From an uncultured Bacteroidales bacterium (GTDB lineage: Bacteria; Bacteroidota; Bacteroidia; Bacteroidales; F082), in contig CAJOEZ010000009.1 of NCBI GenBank assembly GCA_905233685.1, positions 124,001 to 188,000 of the forward strand: DNA of 64,000 nucleotides. Direction: 5' to 3'. The translations under genes and the position numbers were made by a program. This document shows, one piece after another, positions 17,961 to 25,372 of the stretch (position 1 is its first letter; every line of letters starts with the position of its first letter). The notes under the pieces are model-generated. The model ran no database searches and was not told the DNA's origin. It saw only the letters and a program-made list of their open reading frames with translations.

Positions 17961-19371
17961 TTATTCCTTCACTACCTTATCCGAAAACACCTTGCCGTCC
18001 TCCAACGTGACCCGCATCGTGTAAGCCCCAGCTGAAAGCTCTTCCAAATTGAGGTTCTCCAAGCCATTGCGCTGCGTTTTTACCAGCCGCCCTTGCATAT
18101 CGTAAAGCTCGATTTGCGTGGGCGTTACGTCGGGAGAGAATTGCAGATGCAGTTCGTCTTGGACGGGGTTGGGATAATAAATGTAGGGGCGGACGATGAA
18201 GCCTTGCTCTTCTAAAGTGTCGTAGTCGTTGTTTACAAATAGGGCGAAAACTTTCGGCATCGAATTATTATCTCCTACGATTCCTACGCTTTCATCATTC
18301 AGCAGTTTCATGCAATTTGCAGAATCCCATTCGTCAAGGTTGAGATAGTACTGCTGCCATAACGTGTTCAGTTCTGCATCCATCAAAACTACGGAAAGTT
18401 TGTTGGCTCCCGACAGGTCACCATAGGCCAAATATATATTACCTTCTTCTGTTTGTTTTACATCAATAACGTAAGAGCTGTTCCCGCTTGTTTGGACTTT
18501 TAATGGGAAAAAGACTGTTTTCTGATTGGTATGTGTGGCTTTGTCACGTTCGGTGACTTGCACACCGAATTGTTGGCTTCCATCCACGAGGGTCTTTTTG
18601 TATGGAGTGGCCAAAAGATAGGTGGTCTCGTCCAGACTTTCCACGGTATTGCGATTACGGTGCTCGAACCAGATGTTGGGGTATTGGGGGGTCTGTTCCA
18701 ATGCTATGGTTTCCTTAATGTTCAGCAGCGAATCCAGCACATTATAACAAAAACTGGGATTCGAACCTGGCGTATAGCCCCACAATACATATTCCCTGTG
18801 CGACCTGCTCCAAATTTTAATGCCTAATGATACTTCGAAGTTTAAATCAGCGCTGGATAGTGTGCGAGCCGTGACCATCGTAGCTTACCATAAGGAAACT
18901 TTCCTCTTCAAGCAGGAAAAGATCCATCCCGCCATATACCGTGTCAGTAAGCGGAACTCGAATTTCATCATCAAAGGCGAGGTCATCGTGGAAATGACGG
19001 ATTTTCATGAAGTTGCTGCCCGTCAGGGAATCATACACCTGATTGATGAAAAGGTAGCCGTCGCCTGACGGGTGAGGTTCCAAAAGATGAAAGTTCGTGT
19101 AATTGTCAGGCAAGAATACGGAGTCCAAGATGGAAGCGTCGTCGCGGCTTAGTTTGAGGAAGCAATAGCCGTATTCGTTGGTAAAATGCCCATTCGAATC
19201 CATGTTGAACAGTCTTGTGCTTGTCAAAATATCCCCGTTTTGCAACTCCACGAGGTTTTCCATATACTGGATATACCACCCAAAACTGTAGTTTTCAAGG
19301 GCTGTATAGCTTTGGGCTTCCGCAAAGCCCGTCGCCAACAAAAGGGCGAAAATCACTGTAATTTTTTTCAT
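17961..19371 (-). pseudogene. T9SS-secreted protein split by a frameshift
   Basis: Two overlapping frames make one protein of about 470 residues. The 5' part (start 19371) has the signal peptide MKKITVIFALLLATGFAEAQ and runs to FLMVSYDGHGSHTIQR, stopping at 18847. The 3' part continues in another frame from about 18880 (SSADLNFEVSLGIKIW) and ends with a canonical sorting tail, YIYYPNPVQDELHLQF through VFSDKVVKE. Repeated phrases about reading out values suggest a beta-propeller-like body, function unknown. A single-base indel around 18850-18890 explains the break. It could be true decay or a sequencing error; surrounding remnants favour decay. Confidence 0.75.
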
Positions 19372-19398
19372 GATGTTAGTTTTTAGAGGTTATCACCG

Positions 19399-19406
19399 CA
19401 AAAGTA
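19399..19406 (-). promoter_or_regulatory. TAnnTTTG -7 box for the frameshifted secreted protein
   Basis: TACTTTTG on the minus strand stands 28 bases before the start at 19371. Confidence 0.55.
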
Positions 19407-19522
19407 TATAAAAAATTCGCGAATTTTTCAAGGCTTGGGCAAAAGTACAGATTTTTGTTGCTTCGAAAAATTTAATTCGTTGTAAAACAATGATATGAAA
19501 AACCAAAAAGTACCGATTTTTC

Positions 19523-21109
19523 TTACCTGAAGAGGTTGGAAACAGGGTCGGAACCTACCTTTTTTCGGATGTTGGTGCGGTATTTTGCTACCGTGTTTGT
19601 GCTCAAATTCAGAATTTCGGCCTCTTCCTTAATGCGTAATCCGAGGAACGACAGCACCACGATGTTGCACTCTGTTTCATTCAGGTCGGGATGGTTGGCT
19701 TGCAGCTTTTCCTTGCCTTGCGGATAGGAGGTTGCAAACTCGGCGAGAATACGCTCCAAGCGGTCTTCTTGCCCAGAGCGGTAAAGCTCCATTACGCGCT
19801 GTTGAAGCACCTGATGAGCCTGCTGTGCCTGTTGCGAGGCTGCCTCAAACTCGGTTTGCAGCTGGTGATAAGTTTCCATCGTCTGCTTATGCCTGTATTG
19901 CAAAACTATGATGATGACAGCTGCGGCGAATAATAACAAGCTGATAAATAATATGATGCGATGCCTTTGGATGATCTTTTGGTTCATCGTGTTTTGCAAA
20001 TTCCCATAATCATATTTCTGCTGGACACCATAAACATTACTTTGCTTTTGTTGATCTCTTATTTCATTAATCCATTTGTCGCGTTGCTTCCAATAGTAAA
20101 ATGCCATGGCATTGTCATATTGGCTTTCTGCAAACTGAGAGAGTGAATTGTATGCAGAAGCTTTAGTTTCCTTTTTTACATTGGCATCAGGTAATAAGGA
20201 ATCAACATATTTATAATAGTAAGCAGCAGAATCCAGAGTTCCCTCATCGAAAAACACATCTCCTAAATTGAGGTTGAGTAACAACAATTCCGTATCGTCA
20301 AGGTTAGATTCTTTATTTATTTGTCGTAGGCAGTCAATGGCTTGGTCATATTTTCCTTGTAATTGGAATAGTACGGCATAATTGTTCAAAGCTTTTCGCT
20401 TCACTTTGTCCGCATGGCTTTGTCTTGCATACGACAAACTTTGTTGCATACCGATTTCTGCATTATCAAAATTACCAAGCATTAAATGGCACGCAGCCAT
20501 CATGTTTTCTACCAAAGCCTTTTCGGCCAGATGATTACCAAAGCCAAGCGCTGATTCTTTAAGTGTAGTGAGCGCTTCTTGATTCATGCCATCATAATAC
20601 AACAATCGCCCAATTTTATACTCCGCCCGCGCCACAGTAAGACTGTCCTTCACCATCTTGCCGTAATGTTCCGCCTCCTTAAACGACAGCATGGCGGCGG
20701 ACTTGTCGTTGTAGTGTTGTTGCACGAAGCCGCTGTAGAGTGCGGCGTGGGCGGCCTTGGCGTATTTCTTTTTCTTGGCATAATATTCGGCAGCGCGCTC
20801 CAGCTCGGGGCTGGTGCTGAAGAAGGGCTTGTCGTCGAAGAAGTCGTCGTCCATCAGGGGCGGGATTTCCTGCCCACGGTCGCCCAAGAGGGCCTCGGCC
20901 TGCAAGAGCGCCATGTCCATGCGGCGCTTCTCGTTGAAATAGACGGGCATACGCAACACGCTGTCAATCAGGCTCGCCGTGCTGTCGGGCAGGGTATCGA
21001 ACAGCCTTTCGGCGCGAGACACCAAGCGGCGCGCCTCGCGCTGCGGGCTGTGGCAGGCGGGAAAAACCAGCAGCAGAACCATTCCTATCCACAAACAATG
21101 TCGCTTCAT
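19523..21109 (-). CDS. membrane TPR protein with LuxR-type DNA-binding end
   Basis: A 528-residue regulator of a design common in Bacteroidetes. The N-terminus has a lipobox-like LLLVFPAC. Residues about 95-370 are TPR helices (for example AHAALYSGFVQQHYNDKSAAMLSFKEAEHYG), then one membrane segment IILFISLLLFAAAVIIIVLQY (about 388-408), a coiled coil rich in Gln, and a C-terminal HTH (LNETECNIVVLSFLGLRIKEEAEILNLSTNTVAKYR). The arrangement implies an envelope sensor with a cytoplasmic DNA-binding end. Its targets are unknown. Ligand and target cannot be inferred; the DUF2490 gene lies just upstream on the same strand, yet a private promoter is present. Confidence 0.88.
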   Translation of the reverse strand: MKRHCLWIGMVLLLVFPACHSPQREARRLVSRAERLFDTLPDSTASLIDSVLRMPVYFNEKRRMDMALLQAEALLGDRGQEIPPLMDDDFFDDKPFFSTSPELERAAEYYAKKKKYAKAAHAALYSGFVQQHYNDKSAAMLSFKEAEHYGKMVKDSLTVARAEYKIGRLLYYDGMNQEALTTLKESALGFGNHLAEKALVENMMAACHLMLGNFDNAEIGMQQSLSYARQSHADKVKRKALNNYAVLFQLQGKYDQAIDCLRQINKESNLDDTELLLLNLNLGDVFFDEGTLDSAAYYYKYVDSLLPDANVKKETKASAYNSLSQFAESQYDNAMAFYYWKQRDKWINEIRDQQKQSNVYGVQQKYDYGNLQNTMNQKIIQRHRIILFISLLLFAAAVIIIVLQYRHKQTMETYHQLQTEFEAASQQAQQAHQVLQQRVMELYRSGQEDRLERILAEFATSYPQGKEKLQANHPDLNETECNIVVLSFLGLRIKEEAEILNLSTNTVAKYRTNIRKKVGSDPVSNLFR

Positions 21110-21114
21110 GGCGG

Positions 21115-21122
21115 CAAAGTTA
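21115..21122 (-). promoter_or_regulatory. TAnnTTTG -7 box for the TPR-LuxR gene, near-leaderless
   Basis: TAACTTTG on the minus strand ends only five bases before the ATG at 21109, so transcription would start within two or three bases of the start codon. Confidence 0.6.
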
Positions 21123-21131
21123 CAAGAAAAA

Positions 21132-21809
21132 TCAATATTTCATCTCGAAATTCAGGCCAAGATAAAACCTATCGACGGGTTCCTTCACCTGCAAGTCGTT
21201 GTCCATTCGGGCGAAGAGAGAGAGATAGTGCCGCCGCGTGAGGCGGTATTCCACTGAAGCCACGGTGCGCAAGTTGTCGATATAACTACCTTTCGGGTCG
21301 TTGAGAAGCCAAAACAGCTCGGCGGAGAGGGCGTATTTGAAGCGGCTGTTGGGCTGCTGGTAGCTGACTTGCAGTCGGTTGCGCCAATACAGCTTGGGAT
21401 TCACGCGATGCTCACCCGTCAGCTCATCGTAAAAAGTGGCCAAAAACTTGCTGCGACCCGAAATCCGAAAATGGTAAAGGCTCTCGGTATAGGTCATTTG
21501 CACACCGATACGCCAACGGTTTTCATAGTAATCCTCGTCGTTGTGACGGCGGATGTAGTCGGCATTGAGACCCACTTTCAAGCGGTTGCGCGGAAAGGAG
21601 TAGTCCACGCCCACGGAATTGAGCCAGCGGTCGAACTGGGTGCAGTTTTGGTCAAAACGCAGCTCCTCTTCCAACGATAGGTCGAAACTCCGCCCGACAG
21701 CAGCCGAGAACTCGCCGGAAACGATGGCACCGAAATCAGTCGTGCGCTCGCTCTGCGCGAAAACCCTGGCCGAGAACAGCAAGATCACTATGGTTAGTAA
21801 CTTTTTCAT
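21132..21809 (-). CDS. DUF2490 outer-membrane beta-barrel-like protein
   Basis: A 225-residue exported protein: signal peptide ending SARVFAQ, then alternating polar/aromatic strands (VGLNADYIRRHNDEDYYENRWRIG at about 77-100, DLQVKEPVDRFYLGLNFEMKY at the end) finishing in an aromatic residue, as outer-membrane barrels do. The pattern matches DUF2490. It follows the DUF4956 gene by about 140 bases and probably belongs to the same operon as the VTC polymerase. Its role there is unknown. Confidence 0.82.
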   Translation of the reverse strand: MKKLLTIVILLFSARVFAQSERTTDFGAIVSGEFSAAVGRSFDLSLEEELRFDQNCTQFDRWLNSVGVDYSFPRNRLKVGLNADYIRRHNDEDYYENRWRIGVQMTYTESLYHFRISGRSKFLATFYDELTGEHRVNPKLYWRNRLQVSYQQPNSRFKYALSAELFWLLNDPKGSYIDNLRTVASVEYRLTRRHYLSLFARMDNDLQVKEPVDRFYLGLNFEMKY

Positions 21810-21948
21810 TTCCTTTTTCTCACAAAACCTTCAAAACTCACCAAAGCCTTTTCGGAAAGGAAAGCCTGCCAACTGTCGGGGACACGGTTGTGGAACCGAC
21901 ATTCGTACTATTGGGGTTTTGCATTGTTTCGCAAGTTTTGTGATTAAT

Positions 21949-22683
21949 TCATTCGCTAAAATCTTTCAATTTAGTTATCGTGTCAATCGTGTTCACCTCG
22001 CCGTCAATGGGCTCGTAATACACCTTCACGTAGGCCACGTCACGCAGGTAGTCGATATGCCCCACCTCCACCTTCTTGATTTTGAGGCCCGTGCGTTCCA
22101 CAAGGTCAGCTTTCAAGTCGTCCTCCTTGCCGTGCTTGGTATTCTCGATGCGGTCGTATAGCACAATTTTCATCGCAGTGTGCTTCAGTATCCTCGTGCC
22201 GTCTAGAACCCAAATGATGGCCACGACGAGCAGGTTGATGAGAATAAGCTCGAGGTAGCTCGTCGAGAGTGCCATGCCATTCACAATACTTAAGCCCATC
22301 ACCACGAAGAGATAAGTCATCTCACGGATTTTGATGGTCTCCGTCCGGTAGCGTATCATGCCGAAAATGGCAAACAGGCCAAGGGCGTAGGCGATGTTCA
22401 TCTTCATGTTTTCCATCAGCGAAATGATGAGGAAGATGACCACGGCAAACATGAGGAAGGTGAAGTAATAATCTTTGCGGTTGGCCTTTTTGTAGTAGAA
22501 GCAGTGGATGATGACCCAGCACACCAAGAAGTTGAAAACGAAGCGGATAAGCGTCGTCCAAAAGCTTTGCGGGTCAAAAAACGGCACGCCGAGGAAGTCC
22601 ATACCCGTGGCACCGCCGCCAAATTCACGCGCGATTTCATCGTCAAATTCTTGTCCAGGTAATAGGGATTGTAATAATAACAT
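21949..22683 (-). CDS. DUF4956 multi-pass membrane protein
   Basis: A 244-residue inner-membrane protein with about five hydrophobic segments (LIRFVFNFLVCWVIIHCFYY, YFTFLMFAVVIFLIISLM, IAYALGLFAIFGMIRY, YLFVVMGLSIVNGMAL, LILINLLVVAIIWVLD) and a soluble C-terminal domain of about 90 residues. I chose the ATG at 22683 (MLLLQSLLPGQEF); longer frames run into the inserted repeat element. DUF4956 proteins are often found beside VTC-domain polyphosphate polymerases, as here, and are thought to be their membrane partners. The VTC stop is 60 bases upstream. Confidence 0.88.
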   Translation of the reverse strand: MLLLQSLLPGQEFDDEIAREFGGGATGMDFLGVPFFDPQSFWTTLIRFVFNFLVCWVIIHCFYYKKANRKDYYFTFLMFAVVIFLIISLMENMKMNIAYALGLFAIFGMIRYRTETIKIREMTYLFVVMGLSIVNGMALSTSYLELILINLLVVAIIWVLDGTRILKHTAMKIVLYDRIENTKHGKEDDLKADLVERTGLKIKKVEVGHIDYLRDVAYVKVYYEPIDGEVNTIDTITKLKDFSE

Positions 22684-22711
22684 ATTGTAGATTTTTAATT
22701 GTTTGTCATTC

Positions 22712-22810
22712 GTAGGGGCAGACCCACGTGTCTGCCCATTTCTTATGGTTCGTTGGGCGAAAAAACGGGTTCGCAATTTGACACAGGCGAACACACAGGT
22801 TCGCCCCTAC
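22712..22810. repeat. GTAGGGGC inverted-repeat element, second composite copy
   Basis: GTAGGGGCAGACC at the left and GGTTCGCCCCTAC at the right are inverted ends bounding 99 bases. The centre is unrelated to that of the copy at 573-717. The right half lies inside the VTC coding frame and supplies its last 22 residues; the left half forms the leader of the DUF4956 gene. It shows that this element inserts next to, and into, genes. Confidence 0.78.
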
Positions 22811-23558
22811 GCATTTTTTCGATATGTCTCAATTTTTTCTTAAACCGGTTCTGTTTCACATCAGGGCGAGTGAGGCAGGTGCCGATGCAGTATTTGCTGA
22901 CCTTGAAGGGCCTGATTCTCAAGTCGAAAAGCACGTCTTTCAGCAGTGAGTGGGCGCGACCGTCCTGCTTCAGTTCCATCACCACCAAGGGCGACATCGA
23001 GGCTGTTGCACCGGTACGCAGGTTCTCGAAACGCAGGTTACAGTCAATGGTGAGACGCTCGGTCTTGCCATAATTCACCAAAGTAATGCGATCGAAAACC
23101 GTCACCAAGTGCGGACTGAGCGAACTGACCTCGTAGGGCTGCCTCTCAGCCAAAAACGCCGCCGCCTCTGGGTTGTCCAAAATGTTCGGAATCGGCTCAA
23201 CGGCAATGCGTTTCTTCTTCGTGCGACCCTTGTTGTTCTTGTGTTTCACCTCGCAAAAGGTCAGATGCGAGTCGACGTAAGTGCGTACCCTCACCTTGTC
23301 GCGCACCAAGTGGCGGTCGTGGTGGATAAGGTACATGGTCAGCTTAGGGGTATCGTAATAGACTGTGCTATAAGGCGATAAGCGGTTTCCTTCCACCTCT
23401 TGGGCGAAGTAACCGTCACGGATGCGGCATAAAATCTCATGCAACTGCGCCTCCGTCACCAAATACTTGGTGTCGATGCGGTTCATCAGCTTCACGCCGC
23501 TCATCTCGTCAAGCGTAATCGGCTTCATGCCGCGCACTATGTCGAGAATCACCTCCAT
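22743..23558 (-). CDS. VTC-domain polyphosphate polymerase-like protein
   Basis: A 271-residue protein with the VTC tunnel-enzyme pattern: NRIDTKYLV near the N-terminus, YSTVYYDTP, VRDKVRVRTYVD, then a basic strand CEVKHKNNKGRTKKKRI and later VMELKQDG. These Lys/Arg/Glu positions line the active-site tunnel in VTC4, which makes polyphosphate from ATP. Here polyphosphate synthesis is inferred from family. The ATG at 23558 overlaps the stop of the upstream gene. The last 22 residues (RRGEPVCSPVSNCEPVFSPNEP) are encoded by the inserted GTAGGGGC element and are not part of the conserved fold. Confidence 0.88.
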   Translation of the reverse strand: MEVILDIVRGMKPITLDEMSGVKLMNRIDTKYLVTEAQLHEILCRIRDGYFAQEVEGNRLSPYSTVYYDTPKLTMYLIHHDRHLVRDKVRVRTYVDSHLTFCEVKHKNNKGRTKKKRIAVEPIPNILDNPEAAAFLAERQPYEVSSLSPHLVTVFDRITLVNYGKTERLTIDCNLRFENLRTGATASMSPLVVMELKQDGRAHSLLKDVLFDLRIRPFKVSKYCIGTCLTRPDVKQNRFKKKLRHIEKMRRGEPVCSPVSNCEPVFSPNEP

Positions 23559-23989
23559 CAGTCCTTGTAGACGACCTCGAAGGTCTTCACGGATTCCAGC
23601 TTTCCGTTCGGGTAGTAGTTGAGTTGGCGTTTTTTCGAGCCGTCCTCATTATACTCGAACTTCCTGATTCTCACTACCTTGTCACGATCATTATACTCAA
23701 TTTCGCGCACCACCTTAGCTTCCACGCCACTGCCTTCGGGGTATTCGCTCACCACGCGCGACTTCTGCCCATAGCTGGCGTATTCGATTTCCTCAATTTT
23801 GCGACCCAACTCGTCGTAGGTCGTCACATGGTCGAGGAAGGCGCGTTTGCTGCCCGCTTGCGTGTTCCATTCCTTGACGGTCATGCCCTTGCGGTTCTCG
23901 CGCTTGATGACCGTGTGCTCCGACACCGTCTGCGCGAAGCCGCCCAAGCCGATGGCGACAAAGGCCAAAATTATTGCTAATCGTTTCAT
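23558..23989 (-). CDS. secreted MORN-like repeat protein
   Basis: A 143-residue exported protein. The ATG at 23989 gives a clean signal peptide (MKRLAIILAFVAIGLGGFAQ); a longer frame upstream has no such feature. The mature part carries YD/YN-x-x-G repeats (TTYDELGRKIEEIEY, FEYNEDGSKKRQLNYYPNGKLES), like MORN or toxin_YwqK-type repeats that form beta-hairpins. It is coupled to the VTC gene by an ATGA overlap, so it belongs to this operon. The function is unknown; it may be a periplasmic accessory. Confidence 0.78.
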   Translation of the reverse strand: MKRLAIILAFVAIGLGGFAQTVSEHTVIKRENRKGMTVKEWNTQAGSKRAFLDHVTTYDELGRKIEEIEYASYGQKSRVVSEYPEGSGVEAKVVREIEYNDRDKVVRIRKFEYNEDGSKKRQLNYYPNGKLESVKTFEVVYKD

Positions 23990-23999
23990 TTTCTGAAAA

Positions 24000-24728
24000 T
24001 TAAAGGTTAATTCTAATAACAAAAGGTTCTTCAAGTTCATAAATCCGTCCCGCCTCGCTCACGGTGACATTTTGGAACAGCAGCGACGGAAACTCTTCTG
24101 CATCTTCGGTCACGGTGAAGATTTCATAGTTGCCAGGCTGAAGCTTCTGGAACGCAAATCTGCCGTCAACGCCCGTGCGGACATCGTCGAAATGCAGCTC
24201 CTCTCCCGCCCTACGGATATAGACACGGTGCTCATAAGCCGGCCCTTCGGCATGGAATTGCCAAACGCCGTCGTCCTTGACATAAAACGCGGCAATCACC
24301 TGCCCTTTCACGATGGACGTGCCGTATGCCTTGCCGTCGTGGATATAAATCGTCGGGACTTGCGCCACGGCACCACGCGCCAATTCAACCGTCTGACTCA
24401 CAGGGACTTTCTCGCCCGTCGGCAAAGTGGAATAGGCGTAAATCGTGTATTTTCCAGGCGTCAGATACTCAAATTGGTACATCCCGTTGGGGTCGGTTTC
24501 AATGTCGTCGCCGTAAAAAGGCTCGTCGCCGTAAACAATGAAAACATCAGTCTTGGCAGCAGCTATCGTGTCGACATTCAGCCCGAAGTCATCATCAGGA
24601 TGGTGCACCAGCTTCACATAGCCTTGGATGGTTCCCGTGCCGCCTTTGCCTTCGCCCTTATTGCAGGCCGGCAACAGCGCCATTGCGACAAGAAACAACA
24701 ACAATTTGATGGTTTTCTTCATATTCAT
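24000..24728 (-). CDS. lipoprotein with two carboxypeptidase-regulatory-like domains
   Basis: A 242-residue lipoprotein. Starting at 24728 (MNMKKTIKLL), the lipobox is ALLPAC. The mature part has two beta-sandwich domains of the CarboxypepD_reg/CNA-B kind, each with the usual turn (DPNGMYQFEYLTPGKYTIYAY and GVDGRFAFQKLQPGNYEIFTV). Such domains act as spacers or binding units on envelope proteins. It is the first gene of the run down to DUF2490, with 10 bases to the next gene and its own promoter upstream. No direct role in polyphosphate metabolism can be read from it. Confidence 0.8.
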   Translation of the reverse strand: MNMKKTIKLLLFLVAMALLPACNKGEGKGGTGTIQGYVKLVHHPDDDFGLNVDTIAAAKTDVFIVYGDEPFYGDDIETDPNGMYQFEYLTPGKYTIYAYSTLPTGEKVPVSQTVELARGAVAQVPTIYIHDGKAYGTSIVKGQVIAAFYVKDDGVWQFHAEGPAYEHRVYIRRAGEELHFDDVRTGVDGRFAFQKLQPGNYEIFTVTEDAEEFPSLLFQNVTVSEAGRIYELEEPFVIRINL

Positions 24729-24742
24729 CGAATTTTGGGGTG

Positions 24743-24750
24743 CAAAAATA
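24743..24750 (-). promoter_or_regulatory. TAnnTTTG -7 box for the lipoprotein-VTC-DUF4956 operon
   Basis: TATTTTTG on the minus strand lies 14 bases before the start at 24728, giving a leader of about ten bases. Confidence 0.65.
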
Positions 24751-24814
24751 AAAATTCCATAACTCTGTACGGAAAAAACAACCAATTATTATGCCAACCA
24801 GCGAAAAATCAGCT

Positions 24815-25273
24815 TCAAAGTTCAATTTCTTCTGCCTGTTTCCCGAAATCGCTGATGTTGCCGCACACCTTTTTCAGCACGCCGACAAAGGTCTGCAAGT
24901 CCGCCTCGGGAATGCCTTTGAGTGCCTCGTTCATCGTGTCGATAGCCAATTGCTTGGTGGAGTCCTTGAGTGCCATGCCTTCGGCAGTCACCACGATGTT
25001 GTTCACGCGGCGATCCTCCTTAGCCACCGAGCGCGTCACGAGACCTTTTTTCTCTAAATTGTCAATGAATTGCGTCACTGAGTTTTTGTCTTTCTGGATG
25101 ATGAAGGCGATGGCCTGCTGGGTGAGTGTGCCTTCGTTCCAAAGTGTGTCCATCACCAAATACTGCTCCGCCGTCAGGTTGACGTCGTTCTTCTTGAACA
25201 CTTCGGCGAGGTGCTTTTTCAGCCTGCAATTCAGTATGTTGACATAGACTCCAGCTTGTTTTATGAGTATCAT
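24815..25273 (-). CDS. MarR family transcriptional regulator
   Basis: A 152-residue winged-helix repressor-type protein. The order is typical: N-terminal dimer helix, LTAEQYLVMDTLWNEGTLTQQAIAFIIQKDKNSVTQFIDNLEKKGLVTRS (recognition helix about 58-72), the wing motif EDRRVNNIVVTAEG, and a C-terminal dimer helix. The ligand is unknown. It is transcribed toward the lipoprotein gene but separated from it. Its own promoter region carries a perfect 9-bp inverted repeat, suggesting autoregulation. Confidence 0.92.
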   Translation of the reverse strand: MILIKQAGVYVNILNCRLKKHLAEVFKKNDVNLTAEQYLVMDTLWNEGTLTQQAIAFIIQKDKNSVTQFIDNLEKKGLVTRSVAKEDRRVNNIVVTAEGMALKDSTKQLAIDTMNEALKGIPEADLQTFVGVLKKVCGNISDFGKQAEEIEL

Positions 25274-25330
25274 ATTATCCTATTTTTATGATTATCTTGC
25301 TTTATGAAAGTGCAAAGATAGGGATAATAT
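25272..25330. promoter_or_regulatory. marR promoter with flanking inverted repeat
   Basis: The minus-strand -7 box TATCTTTG (25313-25320) stands 40 bases before the MarR start. ATATTATCC (25272-25280) and GGATAATAT (25322-25330) are perfect inverted arms on either side of the transcription start region. One arm overlaps the start codon and the other lies just upstream of the -7 box. This would suit an operator for a MarR dimer pair or loop. Confidence 0.5.
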
Positions 25331-25334
25331 TTGA

Positions 25335-25371
25335 AAAAAACAAGAGCGGCAGATTGCCGCTCTTGTTTTTA
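25335..25371 (-). terminator. rho-independent terminator after the serine palmitoyltransferase gene
   Basis: ACAAGAGCGGCA pairs with TTGCCGCTCTTGT; on the minus strand the stem is followed by a T run. It lies directly after the stop at 25373. A plus-strand T run also follows, but no plus-strand gene needs it. Confidence 0.88.
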
Positions 25372-25372
25372 A

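Noticed and set aside
18847..18878. Programmed frameshift to join the two halves of the secreted protein
   Set aside because: No slippery heptamer or downstream stem is visible, and the locus is full of decayed genes, so a plain indel is more likely.
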